Below the pieces are notes generated by a model, which worked only from the letters and a program-made list of their open reading frames with translations, was not told the origin of the DNA and searched no databases. Made by a program: the position numbers and the translations under genes. Positions 12,401 through 21,400 of a stretch of 64,000 bases of DNA are shown here, in pieces. This DNA comes from Nipponacmea schrenckii (Eukaryota; Mollusca; Gastropoda; Lottiidae). The stretch is taken from NCBI GenBank assembly GCA_030562195.1, contig JAUJPP010000006.1, forward strand, positions 124,001 to 188,000, in the 5' to 3' direction. Every line of letters begins with the position of its first letter. Position 1 is the first letter of the stretch.

Positions 12401-15400
12401 AACTAAAAACATTCCTACCTTTTCTTTTATCCTTTGTATTGTACCTAAAATCTAAAACAAAAAACAAAAAACATAAAAAATATAATACAATCCATTAAAG
12501 TGGTAGCATGCAGTATATTAAAATAATGTAAAAAGTGTATTTTGTTGCTTGGCGTGATAACGGATTTTCTTCAACACAGTAAAAACACATTCTCAAGTGG
12601 TTGTTTGGCTGAGTGATTTTGTACAGATATCTGCAGTGTTATCAATAAAAAATCGAGATACGTTTTGAAGTTCGACTTGATTGTCACTTCAGTAATGAAA
12701 TGTGACTTTAAATCTATCATTACATTATGGGTAAGGTTTCAAAGGCCGATACATAGTTGAATAAGGCTTAGAAACAGTAGGGACTGATTCTTGTACAATT
12801 TACAACTAAAAACATTCCTACCTTTTCTTTTATCCTTTGTTTTGTATCTAAAATCTAAAACAAAAAACAAAAAACATAAAAAATATAATACAATCCATTA
12901 AAGTGATAGTATGCAGTATATTAAAATAATGTAAAAAGTGTATTTTGTTGCTTGGCGTGATAACGGATTTTCTTCAACACAGTAAAAACACATTCTCAAG
13001 TGGTTGTTTGGCTGAGTGATTTTGTACAGATATCTGCAGTGTTATCAATAAAAAATCGAGATACGTTTTGAAGTTCGACTTGATTGTCACTTCAGTAATG
13101 AAATGTGACTTTAAATCTATCATTACATTATAGGTAAGGTGTTACAGACCGTCACATGGTTGAATAAGGTGTAGAAACAGTAAGTACTGCTTCTTGTACA
13201 ATATACAACTACAAACATTCTTACCTCGTATATTTCCCTTCGTATTGAAATCTGAAAAAAAATAATATAAAATAATAAAACAATCCATTTTTAAAGTGGT
13301 AGTATGCAGTATATTAAAATAATGTAAAAAGTGTATTTTGTTGCTTGGCGTGATAACGGATTTTCTTCAACACAGTAAAAACACATTCTCAAGTGGTTGT
13401 TTGGCTGAGTGATTTTGTACAAATATCTGCAGTGTTATCAATAAAAAATCGAGATACGTTTTGAAGATCGACTTGATTGTCACTTCAGAGATGATATGTG
13501 ACTATAAATGTATCATTACCATTATAAAATATGGTCCGTGAAAATAATTCTCAACCTGAAATATAAAATAAATAAAAAAGAGGATGCATTTTAGATCAAG
13601 TAGGTCAATTTGGTTTTTAACAATATACAATTTATATACAATTCAAAGATCACTAACAACAAACATGGTCCTTTCGTAATTTTCCACATTTAACTTTCCG
13701 TGATATGTATTGAAAATAGGTGATTTTAGATATTGATGCGGTCTAATGTGCTACTTCTAGTTAACGGGAAAATAGAAGCGTATCAGCCTTTTTCAGGGAA
13801 AATGATATCAATCTGTTTCATAGCTTGTTAACATTCACGTCACGTGACTAATTGGCGATAGTTAACTGGCTTAAATATCTAGGTCATAATCCTTATATGG
13901 TAATAGTACCTCTACGCATCGGGGAAGAGTCCGATTTGGACCCTTACGGTATAGTAAAAGAATCTGGTTTTCATATTTGTTTTTCGTTCAATCGCACAGC
14001 TTGTGAATGGGTATTAATTCTGAAGAAAAGGTATGTTCTTTTCCCAGTTTTGGAGGGAAATTTGTATTTCATTAGTTTTCCATATTTCATGGATTGTTTT
14101 TAATTAGCTCATTAATATTTTTAGGTTTAAGGTACTTCACCTTATTATTTGCCTGTTATAGTTAGTTTAAACCCCCAACTTCTGGGTAGGTACTTTAATA
14201 TATAGTTTATGTATAATTAATATTTCATTATTTATATTGGTGTAAATGTATAATTATAGGCAGTTACGGATCAGATGTGGCATTAGATGAAAAGAATGTA
14301 TTTTTAAAGTATTGACATATTGTAAGATGTTATTTTATTACTCTGATTGTTATATAATTATATTAATTGTACTTTCAGGGGTTTTTGTTATAATAAAGTT
14401 TATGAAACTGTACCCAATGTGTGGTCATTAAACTCCTTGACCCTCACCCGATAACAATATGATTTGAAGCATTTTGACCCCATGTGATTTATTGTAAAGT
14501 TTTATCATTTCTTGAGAGGGGTGCAACTGAATCTGCGTTTTAGAAGCTTTACTACCAGCATTATGGCACTGGTGATGACAATGTCTCGGGTGGTGTTTCT
14601 ATATTTGTCAATAGAAGCATTGTCCAGTCCGAAATCATACTCAATTTTCCTCTGCAGGTAAAAACCATTCGAGTTACACTCCACGTGCCCATTACCCTCT
14701 GATGCATCTTTTTGCCATTTAACTCAACTCTAAACCCTAGAGAATTTGAAGACCTTGTTAGCAAGCTTCCAACTCCTTGCATTTTGCTCGGAGATTTCAG
14801 TGGTCACCATTCTTTTAAGAAGGAGGGGGGGGGGACTACTATCTCGTAGTTCCGGGAAAGCACGGCCTAGGAATCAGACCTAATTTTTTATTTCCTCGCA
14901 CCGATCGGGATTCGAACCCACGGCACCTAGTCGCCTAGCAGACGATAGTCCAACTCGCTAACAACTGAGCCATTCACCCCCCAAAAAGTGGTTTCAGAAC
15001 TCAGTTTTAACGAGAAGTACTGTCGCCTACACGATTCAAATGAATGTTCTCTTACACCCGCTCGGGGAGACAGCCATATATCCTGGCACTGGCAGATTTA
15101 GATTGGGGGGGGGGGACTTCTATCTCGTAGTTCCGGGAAAGCACGGGCCTAGGAATCAGACCTTATTTTTATTTCCTCGCACCGATCGGGATTCGAACCA
15201 ACGGCACCTAGTCGCCTAGCAGACGACAGTTCAACTCGCTAACCACTGAGCCATTCACCACCCAAAAAGTGGTTCAGAACTCAGTTTTAACGAGAAGTAC
15301 TGTCGCCTACACGATTCCAATGAATGTTCTCTTACACCCGCTCGGGGAGACAGCCATATATCCTGGCACTGGCAGATTTAGATAGGGGGGGGGAATGAAA

Positions 15401-18400
15401 TGAAATGAATGGAGTTTTACGTCCTACTCTTCATCACCTTATGGGCTAATGAAGACTGTAAGACAGCATTGAAAGAACTGCTCCTTCCGATGGCAACATG
15501 GCCTCTTTTCGCACTACACGGGCCAAGGCCAGGCGGACTATCCGTCAGGCAATGAGGTCGTCGTGGCAGGAGTATGTGTCAATGATCAACAGTCGTACGT
15601 CTCCCAAATCAGTCTTGGATAGGATTCGTAGGATCAAGGGTAAAGCGGATACAAAATCTGTGAACCATCTAGAAGTAGATGGCTCAACGCTCACTACGCT
15701 TCCAGATATTGCTAATTCGTTAGGAAGTAATTTTTCTTTTAATTCATCCTCAAACTTTTCCTCTGATGCTTTCCAGAGAGTCCGTCTCCGAGAAGAGAGG
15801 AAAATGTTAAATTTTACATCTAAAAATGAGGAATATTATAAGGAAAAATTTACTATAAATATAATATTATTCTTTAAAACAGGCCCATGATACAGCTACA
15901 GGGCCTGATGTTATCCATTATCAGATCTTTAAACATCTTCCTTACCCAACCTTAAACAAACTTTTACTTCTATTTAACCAGATTTGGGATGATGGTGTCT
16001 TTCCTCCCTCGTGGAGGATTGCTACTATTATTCCGATCCCTTAACCTGGTAAGGATCCTACGAATCCAACTAATTACCTATTGCATTGACCAGCTGCATT
16101 TGTAAAACCAAGGAACGGATGATCAATAGAAGGCTCGTTTGGCACCTTGATTCAAACAAACTTCGGTTTTCGAAATCCAAGACCATCTGTATGCATTTCT
16201 GTAAACGTAGAGGTTTGCACCTTGACCCGGTGTGACAGTTTGAGATGTCCAGCAGTTTGAAATGTCCAATGGCTAATGCGCACTAGTCGCGGACATTTCA
16301 AACTGTGACCGACACAGTTTGAGATGTCCGGTCGTGTTAGGATGCCCATTTTGAAAAGACATATTATTTTTAACAAATACGCATAAAAAATTAGGCGGCC
16401 TAGGCCTAGTCCGACTTGTCTTTGGTCTGACTTGTCATGATTCCGATTTGGTATGGTATAACGGCCGAGGTCACAAAATAAAAACAAACCGTTCGTTTGA
16501 AGTCAAGCTTCGACATCAATAATGGCGTCTTTGGGAGTTGTGAAAATTATGGAAGATTTGAAAACTTTTTGCTACTAGAAAGGATTTAGATTAAATTTTC
16601 AGAGACTAATACCTACCAGCGATGCCAACTTCGATAAATGAATTTTAGAAGCGATTTTGGGTGAAGACAAGACCTGACTAGAGAACATGACTCAACACAC
16701 TACTGCGCAGGCCTGCACGGGGAACTAGGCCTAATAGTAGTAGACTAGAAGAAAGAAGAAGACATGATGTTCCTTTCAACACAAGGCATGGGTCGTAATT
16801 CAAAAACTGATGAAACAGTCAGTATATTGCACCTTTTTTTGCAGGGTAAATATTTACTCTTTGAACTTACTTTATAACTTGTGTTCAAAAGACCTAGCGA
16901 AGAACAGAACAAGTAGTGTTTCATGTTTCAGTTTCATTTTCAGTCTAGCCCCAATAGGTATGGCTCACAAAATAACACACATAAACATAGGCCTAGTTCA
17001 CAACGATTTTGCATCTCTACCATTTGTGAAAGGGTTTATAATTGCAAGAAAATCTATCATTTATTAGGCCATTTTGAAATCTTCAAGACTGTATAGCCAT
17101 AGGCCTAGCAGATAGCCTATAATACTCAGTAGGCCTATAGGCCCTAATAACTATCCAAAAATTAATAACTTAAATTAAAATACTTTCTATTGTTCCAATC
17201 CAATATCTCATGTCCATCTAATTTTAATATGTGATTTGAATAATAAAATACTACAAATTGATTCATTGTTGTATAAATATAGCTTGAAATATTTGTTTTT
17301 TTTACTTCTGTAAGCCAAATTGATCAGCATGGACTATTGGAGACAAGTATTTGTGAAGAAGTACAAACCTTGCCATTGGAATGGAACTGTAAAACGGCAA
17401 GAACCTGCATTAGTGAAAGATGTGAAATTTCTTGGTTTGGAAAATAAACAAAGGTATTGCCTCAGGTATCCGTGAATGTAATCTGTTTACATTTAAAGAC
17501 CTTTATTGTGCTTTATCAACAGACTGCCCAGATGCTGTGGTGTTCCAAAGTTTAAAAATACCTATTGTTGTCATTTAATAATTATGTTTTCAATATATTA
17601 TTTAAAGAGACATTACATGTTCTTCAAAAACAATCAATAAACATGTATTATAAACACAGTTTTTTGTGCTTTTGCAAATTTACTTTGCTGAACAGTCAAT
17701 GTCAGGGGTCTAATTCCAGCTGGAAATATATCATTCATAGCTTTAACAGTATTGTTCTGTTAATATTCAGACAAGGCTGGTTACTACTACTGGGGCTCCC
17801 AAAAAAATATAAAATGTTTAGCATTCGATCTATTAACCATTTAGGTGGAATATTTCTTAATATGTTCTTTATTTTTCTCAACTTGAAAAGAGCAATAGCT
17901 ATGATACATCTTCAATGGCACCTTTATCAAATATTGGAGGCCATTGCTTAGGTGGCAAGTTATTTTAACCAATGATAAAATATAATAGGTTTTATTCAGG
18001 TCAGCCTACGTTCACATACATCAATATCACTATAATCAAAATTGTAGTTCCCAGAAATTCTGATGTGAATTTGATCCAAAAGCCAAATTTCAATAATGTC
18101 AATTCCTTTTTACAGAAAAGTAGGCCTGGATTTAACCAAAGTTTGATTGCTCGGGATAGTAATTTTTCGAAAATCTCAGTTATGACTGAAGCACAAACAG
18201 CTGTGAAAAGTAAGAAAACTTTTATAGAAAACAATACAAGATTTTTTGATTGTGCTCTTTATCAATTGTGGATGAAAATAATTAAAATTAGAAAAGTTAA
18301 TCGGCCTTGTTGATCGTCAGTTTCTCTGTATATTATTTAGTCACTACCTTTTCCTCGTACAAGTTCAAGGTCGATCAATTAAAGTTTTGTTTCGCTTAAC

Positions 18401-21400
18401 TTTGTAAGTTATTGTGCAGAGTTGTTTGTCATTTAGAAAGGTTTTACAAGGTTGTGAAAAAACGATCGTCTTATTTTGCCTTAAGTTGAATGTTGAGGAG
18501 TTTTTTGGCATTGTGAAACGTTTTTATTAAAGTAAATTGGAGTATGAAATGATTTCATGTCACCCTTCAACATTACTTAAACTGAATATTTTGAGAAAAT
18601 GTAAATTATCTATGAAATTGGACATCTGAAACTGGCGAAATAAAACGTTCACCGTCACTCGCGTTGACGTTCGATCAACGAATGCGTAAAACAAATTGGA
18701 CATCTCAAACTGGTGGACATCTCAAACTGCTACACCGGTGCTACGTTTGGACAATGCTGTCGTTCCTGTTGTACAGGAATTCAAATGTCTTGGTCTTACA
18801 TTTGACAGCAAGCTATCCTTTCCGTCCACACATTAAAATCTTCAAGAAAAAATGTCTGAAAGCTTTCAACATACTGAGAGTCTAATCCAACACAGGTCCT
18901 CCTCCGATTATATCGAGCTTTGGTTCGATCCAAGCTCGATTATGGGTGCCAGATGTATGGTTCAGCTCGTCCATCCTACCTCAAAGCGCTTGATACCATG
19001 CACCACCAAGGACTGAGAATCAGTTTAGGCGCTTTTCGCACAACTTCAGTTGAAAGTCTGTACGTCGAGGCTAACGAACCCTCATTGTACGACAGACGTG
19101 ACAGACTTTCACTGCAGAAAATAGCATCTTTGCCGTACCGTTCGGCTCACCGCCCCGTATTTAGTCCTTATTTTGAACATTTGTACGAGGCTAAGCCACG
19201 TGCATTTTCTTCTTTTGGAGTCCGCATTCAACCCCTTTATGTCACAGACTAGTATCAGCCACGGCAGTATTGCGGACTTCATAATGAAAAGGACTATTTT
19301 TTTTAGTGATTCTGGTCACGGTACCCAGCCAAAACTGCAAATAACTGCCATTGCCTCATCACCAAAGTAGTAATACACGGTAACCAATGTAAATAAACAG
19401 GGCCGTCGCGCTATTAACGTCGATCATCTTCACGCTTGAACGTAAAATTCCAATTTTAATGTTGAATTCTAATATGTAATAAAGTTTCCATTAGCCTAAC
19501 CCAAAGCCAATCTAATACTCCCAGTCTCATACAAGAATAATTGGCAAAATGCGATAGAAATCAATCGAATTAGGCCTGAGTGTACTGGCCATAGCTGTAG
19601 ACCCATTTGACCTAGTTACTCGCTTCAGTTTGAGAGCCTAAAAGTGCAGGTTTATGGATTGTTTAATATTAAGTTTCAAAATACTATACTTTTACCGGGA
19701 GTTAATTGAATTGAGTGTAAACTGTGGTCACCTATCAACATATGCAGTGGGCCTTCTTCTAGATTGGTCTTTAGGGCTATAGTTTCTTTCATTTTCTCAA
19801 CTTTCCTACTTGTTTACATGCGGTCAGGTCTAGCCAAATCACCTCTCTCAATTGTACCCACGTTCATTAAATTTCATGATTTTGTTGCTTTTCATCGTTA
19901 AAGACAGAATTCATACCAAAATGTTTTATATTTATTGATAAATGAATTGATTTATAAAGATTAAACATAAAATTGAGATAAACATTGTTTTTTTTCTTAC
20001 ATTTTGAGAGCTTTCCCCCGCGAACTATATTCTGACGAAAAGAAAATGGCTATTCCATCAACAAGATCAACTCCAGCGACAAAGGCGGGTAATATGAAAT
20101 TTTCACGCAAAGAGTAGAATTTGTCGTGGTGACAGGTTTTGAAAACGTAAATATAAGCAATAAACGGTTACCCTATGGCGGTTATGGTCGTATATCAGGA
20201 CAAAGGTTGGATGGAAAATTAATCATAAATGCGCTAACGCGCATTCATTCAATTTTCCATCCAACCTTTGTCCTGATATACGACCATAACCGCCATAGGG
20301 TGACCGTTTATTGCTTAATAATCTCCCTCAATAACATTTGTTAACGCATATTTTTTTTCCAACCGAAAATGACGTACGTAAGCAAACCTTCTAGAGGGTT
20401 TTTGATTCTACCGATCTAATTCTAAACCGACTCTATTGACAGTATTGATAATACAAAACTCGATCTATGTAACGTTTTAAGGCATTTATCTCTACAGATT
20501 CAAAATATCACCAGCAACATTTCAAAGACACTTAAATCAAATAATAAGTGAAGTTGACTTGTTATAAGTATAGGTTTGGCAGTTTGACCGAGAAACAACT
20601 TGGGTATTATAGCTTTAGTTGCAAAAGAGAGTAGTTTGGTATCGGAGGGGTTAAAGCCAATAAGTCAGTCACCGGAACATTTATACAATTTAGAAAGATC
20701 ATTGTTCATAGACATTTCAATATCAGATATGAGTAATTTGGTGTAGCTAACTTCAGTGTCATCAACAAATAATATAGATACGTTTTGAAATCGACTTGAT
20801 TGTCACTTCAGTGATGAAATGTGACTTTAAATCTATCATTACATTATGGGTAAGGTGTTAAAGACCGATAAATGGTTGAATAAGGTGAAAATACAATAGG
20901 GGCTGATTCTTGTACAATATACAACTACAAACAATTCATACCTTTTCCTTTAACCATTGCCTTGTAAGCCGCTTAAAATAGAATTATTTTCCACATTTAA
21001 CTTTCCGTGATATGTATTAAAAATAGGTGATTTTAGATATTGATGCGGACTAATGTGCTACTTCTAGTTGACTTAAGGAAAACATTCAAACAGAATTATA
21101 ATGTGTCTATTGACATCTATAAATTAATATAGAAAATAATATGCTTAAACAAGATAAAATAGATAAATTTTTTAGGGCTAAAAATTAAATAATCAGATTA
21201 ATGTGTTATGTATAGTTCACTTGTAATGGTGTTAAAGACTGACAAATGGCTGAATAAGGTGTAGAAACAGTAAGTACTGATTCGTGTACAATTCACAACT
21301 ACAGACATTTCATACCATGCTTTTTGTCATCCGATATGTCTCATCTTTCTTACATGGATAACACTTAACAATTTTAAGGGGTATATTTTGTTGTTCGGAG

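Larger units (their letters stand above)
8770..13570 (-). repeat. Tandemly duplicated intron/micro-exon units
   Basis: Blocks repeat here and again at 20430-21860. One is 'gtcaagtgaag...cccatcctaaaattgg...gacagtttgaccgag' at 9125-9420, 11818-12090 and 20440-20610. Another is 'cacttcagtaatgaaatgtg...tcttgtacaatttacaac' at 9594-9720, 10190-10315, 12282-12408, 12685-12810, 13085-13210 and 20805-20930. A third is 'tgttgcttggcgtgataacgg' at 12543, 12948 and 13341. Each unit is about 0.4-0.6 kb around one micro-exon. The arrangement shows serial duplication of exon-plus-intron cassettes. The intron blocks between cassettes hold nothing else I recognise. Confidence 0.75.

Noticed and set aside
14893..15262. 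Two tRNA genes
   Set aside because: A and B boxes are present but there is no good acceptor-stem pairing, and both sit inside tandem SINE units.
16152..16487. Minus-strand ORF of 111 codons
   Set aside because: Crosses the border between the LINE and the inserted DNA element, so it cannot be one gene.
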